Both the position numbers and the translations under genes were made by a program. From Desulfobulbaceae bacterium (GTDB lineage: Bacteria > Desulfobacterota > Desulfobulbia > Desulfobulbales > Desulfocapsaceae), in assembly GCA_004796425.1 (NCBI GenBank), contig QZLB01000017.1:1-34327 (forward strand): 34,327 nt of DNA, read 5' to 3'. The notes beneath the pieces were generated by a model. The model was not told the origin of the DNA. It worked only from the letters and a program-made list of their open reading frames with translations, and did no database searches. Every line of letters starts with the position of its first letter. The stretch's first letter is position 1. This document shows positions 7,461 through 17,739 of this stretch, piece by piece.

Positions 7461-9671
7461 TTATGAGCGTCGAACCGAGATGACATGTTCCATCTGACGC
7501 AGATGCTGCATCAGCAATTGCAGGTGATCCAGATCCCTTACTTCCAGGACGATGGTAAAGTCGACCGTGTCAGCCGGTGTGGTGGTCGCTGAAATTTCGA
7601 TAATGGTGGCGTTATCCACGCCAATGGCAGAACTGATCTCGCCAAAAATACCCTTGTTGTTTTCAGTCGATACCTGAATTTCCGCACGATATTGCTGGCT
7701 TTCGGCATTGGACCAGTACACCTCCATCCAGCGCTGCGGATCGGTGGAAAGCAGGTTCGGGCAATCAGCCTTGTGGACCGAGACACCACGGCCGGTGGTG
7801 ATAAAACCGACAATCAGATCACCCGGTACCGGGTTGCAACACTGGCTGATTTTGATCAGCATATCATCAATACCGTCGATCTGAATAACTGAACCACTGC
7901 CCGATACCGGCGCCCGCTGTTGGCTGCTCATCGCAGCTGCCATTTCCTCGGGGCTCATCGGTGCCTGCAGGGCTTCCTGTTCCTGTCCACTTTCCGGTGG
8001 CTCAAGCGCCTTCACCAGGGTCTGAATAGTGATCACGCCGCTCCCCACCTTCACCAGCATGTCGTCCAGGGAGTTGCACTTGAGCATTTTGCACAGCGCC
8101 TTGATATGCCCCGTTTTGATCATGCGCTTCAGGGTCATATCGTACTTCTTCATCTCCCGTTCGCAGATCTCACGGCCAAGCCTCAAAGCCTTTTCCTTCT
8201 CCTCACGACGCAGCCATGAGCGGATGCGGGTCCGAGCTCTGCCGGTTTTAACAAAATCGAGCCAGCCTCTGCGGGGCCGCTGTTTGGGCGAGGTGATGAT
8301 CTCGACGATATCACCATTCTGCAAATGGTATTTGAGCGGCACCAGTTTGCCGTTAACCTTGGCTCCGGTACAGCGATCGCCTACTTCAGTATGTATCGAG
8401 TAGGCAAAATCGATTGGGCAGCTCTGGGCCGGAAATTCCTTAACTTCGCCATTGGGCGTTAAGGCGTACACCTCCGGATCATGCAATTCGCCGCGGACCC
8501 GTTCCAGGAATTCACGCGGGTCTTCAACTTCCTGCAATGAGCTGACCAGGTTTTTCAGCTCCCTGAAGAGCTTGGCATCACCGTCATTGACCTTTTGGCC
8601 TTCTTTGTAGGCCCAATGTGCGGCAACACCCTCCTGGGCAACACGGTCCATTTCCTGAGTTCTGATCTGGATTTCGATAAAGTGTTCCCGCGGACCGATT
8701 ACGGTGGTGTGCATGGAGCGGTAATTGTTCGCCTTGGGTACCGAGATAAAGTCCTTAATACGGCCGGGAACCGGTGACCAGTTGGCGTGGATGATACCGA
8801 GTGATTCGTAACACTCGTTCACCGAGTTGACGATGATCCGGAAGGCAACTTTATCGTAAACCCGCTCAAGTGGTATATTCTGGGCGATCAGCTTCTTATA
8901 GATCGAGTAGAGATGTTTGGGTCTGCCCAGGATGCGGATCGGGATGATATTACCCGTTCCCAGTTTCTCGTAGAGGATGGAAATTACTTCCTCCACATAT
9001 CGCTCACGCTCGCTTAGTGAGGATTCGAGTCGGGCATTTAAATCCTCGTACTCGGCGGGATAAAGAAACTTAAAGGAGAAATCCTCGAGCTGGCGTTTGA
9101 GCCAGTCGATACCCAGTCTGCTTGCCAGCGGTGCGTAGAGATCCATGGTCTCGTGGGCCACGTAGCGCTGCATGTCTCGATCGACCAGATCGAGCAGCAG
9201 CATATCCTGCAACCGGTCGACCAGTCGCACCAGTAGAACGCGAATATCAACCGCCATGGCCAACAGCATCTTACGCACGTTTTCGGCCTGGCTGGAGAGT
9301 TTTGAGTTGTAGTGCAGGCTGGTGGTAATCCGGGTGGTACCTTTTACGATGTGGGCCACATCTTTGCCGAATTTTCGTTCCAGCTCTTCCGGCTCAACCC
9401 CGTTTTTCAGCACCCCGTGGAGCAACCCGGCGATGATGGTATCGAGATCGAGGTGCATGGAGGCAAGGGTGGAAGCAACCTCCAAGGCATGAATCAGGTA
9501 GGGTTCGCCGGAAAAGTGCCGGCCACCCTGATGCGTTTCAACGGCCAATTCCCAGGCACGATCGATCGGTGACAGATCAATATCGTGCAGATAGTTGGCC
9601 GCCAGCAACTTCAGGCCGCCGGGGTTGACCATTGATGTGGAGATATCCATTGTCATGCCAGTCGTACTCAA
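7461..9671 (-). CDS. relA: RelA/SpoT-family (p)ppGpp synthetase, hydrolase centre degenerate
   Basis: 736 residues with the full long-RSH architecture: HD hydrolase domain (about 45-190), synthetase (about 235-355, with GRPKHLYSIYKK, Asp273, RIKD at 304-307 and Glu333 before IQIRT), TGS (about 400-460), a conserved CC-bearing zinc-finger segment near 609 and a C-terminal ACT domain (about 660-736). It transfers pyrophosphate from ATP to GDP or GTP on starved ribosomes. The hydrolase signature LLHDVVEDT is LLHGVLKNG (83-91), and RLHNM is RLQDM (153-157), so ppGpp hydrolysis is probably lost. Numbering uses the TTG at 9671; ATG codons at 9656 and 9650 are alternatives, and no ribosome site decides. 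It starts 8 nt after proS. Confidence 0.95.
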   Translation of the reverse strand: MSTTGMTMDISTSMVNPGGLKLLAANYLHDIDLSPIDRAWELAVETHQGGRHFSGEPYLIHALEVASTLASMHLDLDTIIAGLLHGVLKNGVEPEELERKFGKDVAHIVKGTTRITTSLHYNSKLSSQAENVRKMLLAMAVDIRVLLVRLVDRLQDMLLLDLVDRDMQRYVAHETMDLYAPLASRLGIDWLKRQLEDFSFKFLYPAEYEDLNARLESSLSERERYVEEVISILYEKLGTGNIIPIRILGRPKHLYSIYKKLIAQNIPLERVYDKVAFRIIVNSVNECYESLGIIHANWSPVPGRIKDFISVPKANNYRSMHTTVIGPREHFIEIQIRTQEMDRVAQEGVAAHWAYKEGQKVNDGDAKLFRELKNLVSSLQEVEDPREFLERVRGELHDPEVYALTPNGEVKEFPAQSCPIDFAYSIHTEVGDRCTGAKVNGKLVPLKYHLQNGDIVEIITSPKQRPRRGWLDFVKTGRARTRIRSWLRREEKEKALRLGREICEREMKKYDMTLKRMIKTGHIKALCKMLKCNSLDDMLVKVGSGVITIQTLVKALEPPESGQEQEALQAPMSPEEMAAAMSSQQRAPVSGSGSVIQIDGIDDMLIKISQCCNPVPGDLIVGFITTGRGVSVHKADCPNLLSTDPQRWMEVYWSNAESQQYRAEIQVSTENNKGIFGEISSAIGVDNATIIEISATTTPADTVDFTIVLEVRDLDHLQLLMQHLRQMEHVISVRRS

Positions 9672-9679
9672 ACCTTATT

Positions 9680-11380
9680 TCATCCAGTGAGCAATTTCTG
9701 CACCTGGCTAACTATCTCGTCTGGGCTTACGTCTTGCACCAGTCCATCGCGTCTTCTGCACAACTCTACCTGGCCGCTTTCCAGGAAGCGCTTACCAACG
9801 GTCAGCCGCATCGGAAAGCCAAGCAGATCAGCATCTTTGAACTTCACACCCGGCCGCTCGTCACGATCATCAATAAAGACATCGAACCCTGCCTCCTGGA
9901 GTTTCTGGTAGAGAGCCTCCACGGTCTGGCAGATCGTTTCATCCTTGAGGCCAAGGTTAACAATGGTGATCTGGAACGGGGCCAGTGGTACCGGAAAGAT
10001 TATACCATTTCCATCATGATTTTGCTCGATACAGGCTGCAACAATTCGGCTGACACCGATACCGTAACAACCCATAACCAGCGGTTTCTCATTTCCTTCA
10101 CTGTCCTGGTAAAAGGCCTTCATGGACTCGGAATAAGAGGTGCCCAGTTTAAAGATGTGGCCGACCTCGATGCCTTCTACCAAGCGAATGGTGCCGCCAC
10201 AGGTCGGGCACGGATCAGATTCGGTGATTTGCCGGATATCGACTACTTCGCTCACTTCAAAATCGCGGCCTGCATTAACGTTTAACAGGTGGAAATTCTT
10301 CTCGTTGGCACCCACGGCAAAGTTGGGGGTATTCACTACTTCCTGGTCTGCGATCAGTCTGATTTTAATACCCACGGGGCCAAGATAGCCGGTGGGGACA
10401 CCGGTGGCATCAAAGACCGCTTTGTCATCTGCCATTACCAGATCGGTGACGTTCAGGTGATTTTTCAGCTTCACCTCTTCCACCTCACGATCACCGCGCA
10501 GCAATACGGCCACCGGTTCATCGTCGGCCAGGTAGACCAGGGTCTTGACCAGCTCTGAGGGTTTGATGTTAAGAAATTCACAGACGACCCCGACTTTGCG
10601 TTTACCCGGGGTTTCGATCTTACTCATTTCCTGCAACTCTACCCCTTCGGGTTTTGGAGCAGGTACGACCACCGCTTTTTCCGAGTTGGCGGCATAGCTG
10701 CACTCGTTACAAACGGCGATGGTGTCCTCACCGGTTTCGGCAAGAACCATAAATTCGTGGGAGAAACTGCCGCCGATGGTGCCGGAGTCTGCCTCCACAC
10801 AGCGGAAATCGAGCCCGCACCGCTCAAAGATTCGGTTATAGGCGTCATGCATTTTCTGGTACGATACTTCAGCACCGGCATCATCCACATCAAAGGAATA
10901 GGCATCCTTCATGATGAACTCGCGACCACGCATTAAGCCAAAGCGCGGGCGGATCTCGTCGCGGAATTTGGTCTGAATCTGGTAAAGATTTACCGGCAGA
11001 TCGCGATAGGAGTGAAATTCTCTACGAGCGATGTCAGTGATGACCTCCTCGTGGGTCGGTCCGAGGCAGGATTCGCGCTCATGGCGATCGGTAAAGCGCA
11101 GGAGCTCAGGGCCATATTTGATATAACGACCGCTTTCCTGCCACAGATCGGCCGGCTGGACCATTGGCATCATCAGCTCTTGGGCTCCAGCCCGGTTCAT
11201 TTCTTCCCTGACGATGTTCTCCACGCGCCGGATTGCGGCAAGACCATACGGCATATAGGTATAGATACCGGAGGTCAATTTACGAATGAAGCCAGCTCTG
11301 AGCATCAGTTTATGGCTGATAACCTCAGCCTCGGCTGGTACTTCCTTAAGGGTCGGAATCAACATCTGGGAATAGCGCAT
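9680..11380 (-). CDS. proS: Prolyl-tRNA synthetase
   Basis: 566 residues, the length of the bacterial-type class II enzyme with an editing (INS) domain inserted between motifs 2 and 3. Visible are the N-terminal [12 protein letters not shown], motif 2 ([19 protein letters not shown]), the insert (about 225-400), motif 3 ([13 protein letters not shown]) and the anticodon-binding domain at the C-terminus. It charges tRNA-Pro in the cytoplasm and edits mischarged Ala-tRNA-Pro. ATG start; a weak AAGGA lies about 12 nt upstream. It sits between ispG and relA, so a charging enzyme and the starvation-signal synthetase appear to share a transcript. Confidence 0.97.
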   Translation of the reverse strand: MRYSQMLIPTLKEVPAEAEVISHKLMLRAGFIRKLTSGIYTYMPYGLAAIRRVENIVREEMNRAGAQELMMPMVQPADLWQESGRYIKYGPELLRFTDRHERESCLGPTHEEVITDIARREFHSYRDLPVNLYQIQTKFRDEIRPRFGLMRGREFIMKDAYSFDVDDAGAEVSYQKMHDAYNRIFERCGLDFRCVEADSGTIGGSFSHEFMVLAETGEDTIAVCNECSYAANSEKAVVVPAPKPEGVELQEMSKIETPGKRKVGVVCEFLNIKPSELVKTLVYLADDEPVAVLLRGDREVEEVKLKNHLNVTDLVMADDKAVFDATGVPTGYLGPVGIKIRLIADQEVVNTPNFAVGANEKNFHLLNVNAGRDFEVSEVVDIRQITESDPCPTCGGTIRLVEGIEVGHIFKLGTSYSESMKAFYQDSEGNEKPLVMGCYGIGVSRIVAACIEQNHDGNGIIFPVPLAPFQITIVNLGLKDETICQTVEALYQKLQEAGFDVFIDDRDERPGVKFKDADLLGFPMRLTVGKRFLESGQVELCRRRDGLVQDVSPDEIVSQVQKLLTG

Positions 11381-11446
11381 CGTTACTCTGTGTCCTTTTC
11401 TCGTCGTTTCTAGAACGGTTTACATGTATCTATCTGTTCGGGTTGT

Positions 11447-12535
11447 TCAATGACTGGTCTTCTTTCGCTCTTCTTCCATCTTTTCCAGTTCTGCGATGAG
11501 GGTGGGCAGCAACTCATCTTCTTTCACTTTTTTGAACAACTCACCTTTTTTGAAGATAATACCAACTCCACGGCCTCCAGCAACACCAATATCGGCCTCC
11601 TTGGCTTCTCCAGGACCATTTACCACGCAACCCATGACGGCTACCTTGAGTGGTGATTGCATCTTCTGGATATGTTTTTCCACTGCCTCTGCCAACCCAA
11701 ACAGATCGATTCGGGTACGGCCACAGGTCGGACAGGAGATCAGCTCCGGACCACGTTCGCGAATTTTCAGCGAGCGGAGCAGTTCATAGCCCACCCGTAC
11801 TTCCTCAAGCGGGTCCCGGGTAAGGGAGATCCTGAAGGTATCACCAATGCCCTCGTGCAGTAAAATACCAAGCGCCACACTCGATTTCACGGTACCGCCA
11901 ATCAAACCTCCGGCTTCAGTTACTCCGATATGCAACGGGTAATTAGTGAGCATCGAGAGGCGACGATAGCCACTGACGGTGGTTAATACATCTGCTGATT
12001 TAATCGAAATTTTGATTTCGAAAAAGTCCTGTTCTTCCAGCAGCTCCACATTCCTCATGGCGCTTTCAATCAGGGCTCGGGGATTTTCAGCATCTGGGTA
12101 GCCATATTTTTTCAGCAGATCCTTTTCGATGGAGCCACTGTTCACCCCAACCCTGATCGGAACCTGGTGGAGTTTGGCGCAATCGACCACCTTGGCCAGC
12201 TTTTCACTGCCACCGAGATTCCCGGGGTTGATCCTGATCGCATGGGCACCCTGTTCCATCGAGGCCACGGCCAACCGGTAGTCAAAATGAATATCGGCAA
12301 TAACCGGGATAGAAACGGCTTCACGAATCTCCCTGATGGCTGCCGCGCTCTCCAGATCCGGCACTGCAACCCGAATGATCTCGCATCCCGCTTCCTGGAG
12401 ACCAATAATCTGCGCAATCGTTGCTTCGGTGTCGGCAGTATCGGTATTGGTCATCGACTGGACAGAAATGGGCGCATCGCCCCCGACCGGTACCGTGCCG
12501 ATCATAATCTGTTTGGTCTTTCGCCTCTGTATCAT
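11447..12535 (-). CDS. ispG: 4-hydroxy-3-methylbut-2-enyl diphosphate synthase (IspG/GcpE)
   Basis: 362 residues. IspG is a 4Fe-4S enzyme that reductively opens MEcPP to HMBPP in the MEP isoprenoid pathway. Cluster ligands are visible as CPTC (Cys268, Cys271) and GCVVNGPGE (Cys303, Glu310); the N-terminal TIM barrel begins with SVQSMTNTDTAD. This is the short two-domain form without the plant-type insert. Start ATG at 12535 has AAGGA 6-7 nt upstream. With dxr and uppS it is one of three isoprenoid-related genes in this run. Confidence 0.97.
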   Translation of the reverse strand: MIQRRKTKQIMIGTVPVGGDAPISVQSMTNTDTADTEATIAQIIGLQEAGCEIIRVAVPDLESAAAIREIREAVSIPVIADIHFDYRLAVASMEQGAHAIRINPGNLGGSEKLAKVVDCAKLHQVPIRVGVNSGSIEKDLLKKYGYPDAENPRALIESAMRNVELLEEQDFFEIKISIKSADVLTTVSGYRRLSMLTNYPLHIGVTEAGGLIGGTVKSSVALGILLHEGIGDTFRISLTRDPLEEVRVGYELLRSLKIRERGPELISCPTCGRTRIDLFGLAEAVEKHIQKMQSPLKVAVMGCVVNGPGEAKEADIGVAGGRGVGIIFKKGELFKKVKEDELLPTLIAELEKMEEERKKTSH

Positions 12536-12560
12536 TCCAGATCCTTGTAAAACCCAATTG

Positions 12561-13277
12561 CTACGCAGTTTTTCTGACCAAACTCAATTCCGCATCAGAG
12601 GCCCGGACATAGAGCGGAGCCGCTGAATCCAGGTCCATGAAATCCTGTTTCTGCAAGTAATCATAAGCTAGAAAGCCGCCGATTTTCGCGGAAGGATAAT
12701 CATATTCGGTGGTCATAAAGGTGACGTCCGGTCCAATTAACGCTGCCAGTTCCTGATGATAGGCACGGCTGCCGTCTCCTGCCATGATCACCGGTTCTGT
12801 TATGTTTTGTGCCAATGATTCGGCCGATTGCACTGCAGGCTCACTGATGCGTTGCATCTCGCCATCGGACGAGGGTTTATAGAGCGCATAATAGAGCTCT
12901 TTTTTGCGGGCATCAAGCGTGGCGCAGACTAAACGTTTTGTCGGTATTCGCATGCCGATGGTATCGAGAGAGGGGAGACCAATCAGCGGCACGTCAGTGC
13001 CAAAGATCAAGCCCTTGGCGGTGGCCATACCGATACGCAAACCGGTAAAACTACCGGGACCGAGTCCGACTGCAACCGCCTGCACATCTGCAATGGACAT
13101 CGATACCTGGTCAAGCAACCAGTCGATGGAACCGAGCAGTTTACGGGAGTGGGTTACACCCGCATTAAAGCTCACTTCGGCCAGACAGACGCCACTTCTC
13201 AGATCACCTCTGGTCAGGGCGACGGAGCAGCATGGGGTCGCCGTATCGAAGGAAAGGATTACGGGGTCATCTGCCAT
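12561..13277 (-). CDS. tsaB: tRNA t6A37 modification protein TsaB
   Basis: 238 residues. TsaB is a non-catalytic actin-like ASKHA-fold partner of TsaD in threonylcarbamoyladenosine synthesis on ANN-reading tRNAs. Diagnostic segments are ILSFDTATPCCSVAL at the N-terminus, GVTHSRKLL, and VAVGLGPGSFTGLRIGMATAKGL (about 67-90). The catalytic partner TsaD is not in the window. The ATG at 13277 lies inside the last codons of rseP, giving a 19-nt overlap in another frame, a sign of tight coupling. Confidence 0.93.
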   Translation of the reverse strand: MADDPVILSFDTATPCCSVALTRGDLRSGVCLAEVSFNAGVTHSRKLLGSIDWLLDQVSMSIADVQAVAVGLGPGSFTGLRIGMATAKGLIFGTDVPLIGLPSLDTIGMRIPTKRLVCATLDARKKELYYALYKPSSDGEMQRISEPAVQSAESLAQNITEPVIMAGDGSRAYHQELAALIGPDVTFMTTEYDYPSAKIGGFLAYDYLQKQDFMDLDSAAPLYVRASDAELSLVRKTA

Positions 13278-14350
13278 TGTGTTACGACTCGCACGATATC
13301 GTTGTAGAAGACAAACACCATTAATGATACCAGCAGGGCTATACCTATCTGTTGGGCAAAAATCTGGGCTCGTTCATTGAGCGGCTTACGGCGAATCCCC
13401 TCAAGGGTCAGAAATACCAGATGTCCACCATCCAGAACCGGTACCGGTAGCAGGTTCAAGAGCCCCAGGTTCACACTGAGCAGGCCCATGAAGTAACAGA
13501 GGTTAATCCACCCTGCCCGGGCCTGTTCGCCAGCCAGCTGGGCAATCAGAATCGGACCGCCCAGCTCCGAGGCGGGTACCACTTTCTGGAATATTTTTAC
13601 CACGCCCATACCGGTCAGATAAATAAAGGTCCAGGTCTGTGACAACGCGTCGGTGAAAGCCTGGATCGGGTTAACCCGTTCATAGGCGATGAGTTCTTTT
13701 TTAACGATCCCGATCATGTATCGCTCGCCGACCTTTTCCTTGAAAATATTCTCCACCGGCTGGACCGATGGTGTGACGGGAAAATCCAGCGTAGCTCCCT
13801 CGCGCAGTACCTGAAATTTCAGCTCTTCGCCATTACTCTCTTTAACGATGGTGAACACCTGTTCCCACTTGGTAATGCGATACTCATCAATTGCGACGAT
13901 CTCATCACCTGGTTTGATGCCGGCAGCAAAGGCGGGAGACTCTTCGGTCACTGCACCGATTACCGTAGTGTCCATATCTTTTGGTACACCGGCAATGATA
14001 AAGATCATGAAGAACAGGACCACCGCGAAAAGCAGGTTGAACAAAGGGCCGGCAAAGACGATAAAAAACCGATTCCAGACCGGCTTATGAGCAAAGGAAC
14101 GATCACTCTCACCTGATGCAGCGTGCTGCTCGTCAGGATGTTCACCGAGCATTTTGACATAACCGCCCAGCGGTAGAGCGGAGATCAGATATTCGGTTTC
14201 CCCGATTCTCTTGGAGATCAGTTTGGGACCAAACCCGAGGGAGAATTTGAGGACCTTGACCTTGAACAATTTGGCAAACAGGAAATGGCCAAGTTCATGG
14301 ACGAAAATCAATACACCAAGAACAACGATAAAGGATACTGCAGTATTCAT
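13259..14350 (-). CDS. rseP: RIP site-2 zinc metalloprotease RseP
   Basis: 363 residues, inner-membrane intramembrane protease. Zinc ligands are in HELGH (18-22) on the first helix and in the LLPVPVLDGGHL motif near 300. One PDZ domain is visible (about 130-175, GIKPGDEIVAIDEYRITKW), whereas E. coli RseP has two; the single-PDZ form is common outside gammaproteobacteria. It cleaves membrane-bound anti-sigma factors and leftover signal peptides. Its place between dxr and tsaB follows the familiar uppS-cdsA-dxr-rseP order. Confidence 0.95.
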   Translation of the reverse strand: MNTAVSFIVVLGVLIFVHELGHFLFAKLFKVKVLKFSLGFGPKLISKRIGETEYLISALPLGGYVKMLGEHPDEQHAASGESDRSFAHKPVWNRFFIVFAGPLFNLLFAVVLFFMIFIIAGVPKDMDTTVIGAVTEESPAFAAGIKPGDEIVAIDEYRITKWEQVFTIVKESNGEELKFQVLREGATLDFPVTPSVQPVENIFKEKVGERYMIGIVKKELIAYERVNPIQAFTDALSQTWTFIYLTGMGVVKIFQKVVPASELGGPILIAQLAGEQARAGWINLCYFMGLLSVNLGLLNLLPVPVLDGGHLVFLTLEGIRRKPLNERAQIFAQQIGIALLVSLMVFVFYNDIVRVVTQWQMTP

Positions 14351-14384
14351 TTATTTCTCTTACCAGCTAAATTTTCTTTTCTAT

Positions 14385-15542
14385 TTAATAAGACTGAATC
14401 AAGGATTGTGCCACTGCGCGGGCCTCGGAATCTGCATTAATCAGATCTTCGATCACTCGATCGTCACCATCCTGCACGCGCTTCAGCGCCTCCCCGACGA
14501 TCATCGCGATCTGGGGGAAGGATATTTTTTTATCTAAAAAGGCGGCAACAGCCACTTCATTGGCACCATTGAGCACCGCCGGGCTGACCCCGCCACGTTC
14601 CAGCGCCTCAAAGGCGAGCTTCAAGGCGGGAAACCTCTCATAATCAGGTTCCATGAACTCCAGATTACCGCATTGCCAGAGATTAAGCGGTTCCAGCTCC
14701 AGGGCCATCCGCTCCGGATAGGACAGCGCATAGGCAATGGGTATTTTCATATCGGGAATGCCCAACTGGGCCATCACCGAGCCATCCTGGTATTCGACAA
14801 GGGAATGGACAATGGACTGGGGATGCACCACCACCTTGATGCCTGTGACCTCCATATCAAAGAGCCATTTCGCTTCGATCACTTCTAAGCCTTTGTTCAT
14901 CAGGGTGGCCGAATCGATAGAGATTTTTTTTCCCATATTCCAGTTGGGATGGTTCAAGGCTTCTTCGGTGGTGACGTGATTCAGGGCCTCTTTGTCCTTG
15001 CGCAGGAACGGACCACCCGAGGCGGTCAGGATAATCCGGGCCACGTCTTCACGGCGACCCGCTTCAAGGGCCTGGAAGATGGCGCTGTGTTCCGAGTCGA
15101 CCGGCAACAGGGTTACCCCTTTCTGACGGACCGCGTCCATCACAAGCCGACCGGCCATCACCAGTGTTTCTTTATTGGCCAGACCGATGTCCTTGCCATT
15201 TTCTATGGCTGCCAGGGTTGGCAGCAGACCGGCTGAACCGACAATGGCGGTCACGGTCATCTCTGCATCGGCTTCGGCGGCTACTTCGCAATTGCCCTGG
15301 GTACCATAGCATACGTCACCATTCCAGTCAGAGGGCAGGAGTTTCTGCAGCGATTCTGCATGCGCCTCATCGATGACGGAAACCAGCCGCGGCTGAAACT
15401 CAGCGATCTGGGGGGCGAGCAGTTGCACGTTTGTTCCTGCTGCCAGTGCCGTTACCTGGTAGCGGTTCGGAAATTGTCTAACGATGGAGAGGACATTCTC
15501 TCCGATTGAGCCGGTGGAACCAAGCAGGGCAATACGTTTCAT
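14385..15542 (-). CDS. dxr: 1-deoxy-D-xylulose 5-phosphate reductoisomerase
   Basis: 385 residues from the ATG at 15542. Dxr converts DXP to MEP with NADPH, the first committed MEP-pathway step. Seen are the nucleotide-binding GSTGSIG near the N-terminus, the metal and substrate motifs [36 protein letters not shown] and [21 protein letters not shown] at 15551 would overlap the cdsA stop as GTGA; the ATG is preferred because the protein then starts [14 protein letters not shown] like its relatives, but either is possible and no ribosome site helps. Confidence 0.96.
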   Translation of the reverse strand: MKRIALLGSTGSIGENVLSIVRQFPNRYQVTALAAGTNVQLLAPQIAEFQPRLVSVIDEAHAESLQKLLPSDWNGDVCYGTQGNCEVAAEADAEMTVTAIVGSAGLLPTLAAIENGKDIGLANKETLVMAGRLVMDAVRQKGVTLLPVDSEHSAIFQALEAGRREDVARIILTASGGPFLRKDKEALNHVTTEEALNHPNWNMGKKISIDSATLMNKGLEVIEAKWLFDMEVTGIKVVVHPQSIVHSLVEYQDGSVMAQLGIPDMKIPIAYALSYPERMALELEPLNLWQCGNLEFMEPDYERFPALKLAFEALERGGVSPAVLNGANEVAVAAFLDKKISFPQIAMIVGEALKRVQDGDDRVIEDLINADSEARAVAQSLIQSY

Positions 15543-15547
15543 CTGAG

Positions 15548-16351
15548 TCACGAGCCAAAATAGAGAAGCGTGTAATACATAACCGGTGCGGCCATCAGGA
15601 GTGAATCTACCCGGTCCAGGACACCGCCATGGGCGCCCAGCAGACTGCCTGAATCCTTGCGGCTGGAACCGCGCTTGATAATCGATTCGATCAGGTCACC
15701 GATGATACCGAAGATGGACAGGAAGACACCCAGAATTACGATCTGCAGTACTCCTACCTCAACCGAGAGAAAGAGATAGAGTAACAGTGCTGCGGCCACC
15801 CCGCCTGAGATCCCGCCAATGGCGCCTTCTCTGGTCTTATTGGGGCTGATATTGGGGCAGAGTTTAGTTTTGCCCCATTTGGAGCCGATCCAGTAAGCAC
15901 AACTGTCTGAACCTGCAGTGATGGCGGTGAGAATGATCAGCCAGTGGGCACCATCTTCAAGGCCACGGATCATCACCAGGAAAGAGGCGAGAAAACCGAT
16001 AAAGAAAGTGCCAAAAACGCCTTTGAGCAAGGTTTCCAGCGGACTTTCCAGCTCGGAATAACGATACATCACAAAGCAGGTGATCCCGACAAAGGAAACA
16101 AAGAGGCCAAACGCGTTACAGGCAATTGACTGGCGGGAAAAGAAGGTGGCGATCACCGGAAAAGAGAAAATGAAAGTCAGCAGCAGGCGGTCTTTCATGC
16201 TGAAATCTTCGGGCATTAACATTCTGACAACTTCCCGGCCACCGGAAAGGCAGATTACCATGACACAGAGCCAGAAAAGCGTGTACGATCCCAGTAGCAA
16301 CAGAAGCAGCCAGACACAGGCAAGCAATACTCCGGGGATCGTTCTGCTCAT
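15548..16351 (-). CDS. cdsA: Phosphatidate cytidylyltransferase
   Basis: 267 residues, polytopic membrane protein that makes CDP-diacylglycerol from CTP and phosphatidate, the branch point of phospholipid synthesis. The C-terminal CDP-DAG synthase signature is present: [18 protein letters not shown] followed by LDRVDSLL (about 228-255). Several hydrophobic helices precede it. Its ATG overlaps the uppS stop as ATGA, so translation is likely coupled. Confidence 0.95.
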   Translation of the reverse strand: MSRTIPGVLLACVWLLLLLLGSYTLFWLCVMVICLSGGREVVRMLMPEDFSMKDRLLLTFIFSFPVIATFFSRQSIACNAFGLFVSFVGITCFVMYRYSELESPLETLLKGVFGTFFIGFLASFLVMIRGLEDGAHWLIILTAITAGSDSCAYWIGSKWGKTKLCPNISPNKTREGAIGGISGGVAAALLLYLFLSVEVGVLQIVILGVFLSIFGIIGDLIESIIKRGSSRKDSGSLLGAHGGVLDRVDSLLMAAPVMYYTLLYFGS

Positions 16352-17100
16352 GACACTTCAGCCTCCATCTGTTCGGAAGTTTTGCCGAACCGTCGCTCAC
16401 GTCTCTGGAATTCCTGGATTGCCGCAAGGAACACCGCTCGGCGGAACTCAGGCCACATGACCGGGGTAAAATAGATCTCCGCGTAGGAGGCCTGCCATAA
16501 AAGGAAATTGGATAAACGTGATTCCCCACCGGTGCGGATCAGCAGATCGGGGTCCGGCTGGCCATGGGTATAGAGGTGGGTTGAAACCAGTTCCGGATTA
16601 ATCTGTTCAGGTGAGAGTTCACCGGCCATACATTTCTCGGCCAGAGCGCGAGCGGCCATGCAGAGCTCATCCTTTGAGCCATAGCTCAGCGCCAGGTTCA
16701 GGACCAGCCGATCATTGTCAGCGGTTTTTTCGATGGAATTGTTCAGGACCTTGCGGACATTCTCGGGCAACTTGGAAGTATCACCGATACAATTCAGACG
16801 GATTTTGTTTTTTTCCATCCGGCCGAGTTCTGAAACCAGGTAATTTTTCAGGATCGTCATCAACCCTGAGACTTCCTGCTGCGGCCGCCGCCAGTTTTCC
16901 GAGGAGAAGGCATACAGGGTCAGGTACTGAATACCGATTTCACAGGAGGTCTCAACAATCTCACGGACCGAATCGGCACCGATTTTGTGACCATATAATC
17001 TCGGTTTCTTTCTTTGTCGGGCCCACCGGCCATTACCATCCATAACGATGGCGACGTGCTGGGGAATACGCTCAGGATCAATACCAACCGGTTGTGTCAT
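16348..17100 (-). CDS. uppS: Undecaprenyl diphosphate synthase (cis-prenyltransferase)
   Basis: 250 residues. UppS extends farnesyl-PP with isopentenyl-PP to the C55 lipid carrier used for peptidoglycan and O-antigen. The catalytic Asp21 lies in VMDGNGRWA; other family marks are LTLYAFSSENWRRP and the C-terminal RTGGESRLSNFLLWQ with AEIYF. The ATG follows a T-rich stretch and has no clear ribosome site. It consumes the isoprenoid units made by the pathway that includes the neighbouring dxr and ispG products. Confidence 0.96.
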   Translation of the reverse strand: MTQPVGIDPERIPQHVAIVMDGNGRWARQRKKPRLYGHKIGADSVREIVETSCEIGIQYLTLYAFSSENWRRPQQEVSGLMTILKNYLVSELGRMEKNKIRLNCIGDTSKLPENVRKVLNNSIEKTADNDRLVLNLALSYGSKDELCMAARALAEKCMAGELSPEQINPELVSTHLYTHGQPDPDLLIRTGGESRLSNFLLWQASYAEIYFTPVMWPEFRRAVFLAAIQEFQRRERRFGKTSEQMEAEVS

Positions 17101-17149
17101 AAAAAAGCCGAGATCATCTTAGGGTCGTTAAAACGCTACCAGCCTAGAA

Positions 17150-17704
17150 CTAAACTTCCATCACCTCATTTTCCTTGGAAGTGGTGATTTCGTCAACCTG
17201 GGCGATGTAGGTATCGGTCTCGGACTGCGCCTCATCCTGCAGCTTAAACAGATCGTCCTCGGAGATTTCCTTGTCCTTCTTCTGCTTCTTCAGGGTATCG
17301 ATGGCATCTCGACGGATATTTCTGATTGCCACCCGGAACTCCTCGGCAATTTTCTTGACCTGCTTGACCAGCTCTTTACGGCGCTCTTCAGTGAGTTGGG
17401 GAATGTTCAGGCGGATGATTTTACCGTCGTTCACCGGAGTCAGGCCGATATCTGATTTGAGGATCGCCTTTTCAATTGCGCCGAGCAGTTGGACATCCCA
17501 CGGCTGTATGGCAATCATTCGGCTCTCCGGGATGGTCAAGGTACCAACCTGATTCAAAGGCATTTCGCTGTCGTAGGCATCAACCATGATCCCGTCTACC
17601 AACGCAAGTGAAGCCCGTCCCGTACGCACTTTGGAAAGTTCATTTTTAAAGGCTTCAACACTTTTTTCCATTTTTTCGGCCATCTCAAAAATAACTTCAC
17701 TCAT
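17150..17704 (-). CDS. frr: Ribosome recycling factor
   Basis: 184 residues, the standard length. With EF-G, RRF splits post-termination ribosomes. The long-helix N-terminus, RTGRASLALVDGI and the IPQLTEERRKELVKQVKKIAEE helix are clear. The ATG at 17704 (MSEVIFEM) is preferred to an in-frame GTG at 17713 because an AGGTGA site lies 6 nt upstream and the family starts here. It follows pyrH by 35 nt, as in most bacteria. Confidence 0.97.
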   Translation of the reverse strand: MSEVIFEMAEKMEKSVEAFKNELSKVRTGRASLALVDGIMVDAYDSEMPLNQVGTLTIPESRMIAIQPWDVQLLGAIEKAILKSDIGLTPVNDGKIIRLNIPQLTEERRKELVKQVKKIAEEFRVAIRNIRRDAIDTLKKQKKDKEISEDDLFKLQDEAQSETDTYIAQVDEITTSKENEVMEV

Positions 17705-17739
17705 TCCTTTCACCTAGATTAAAGATTTTCACACGTTCA

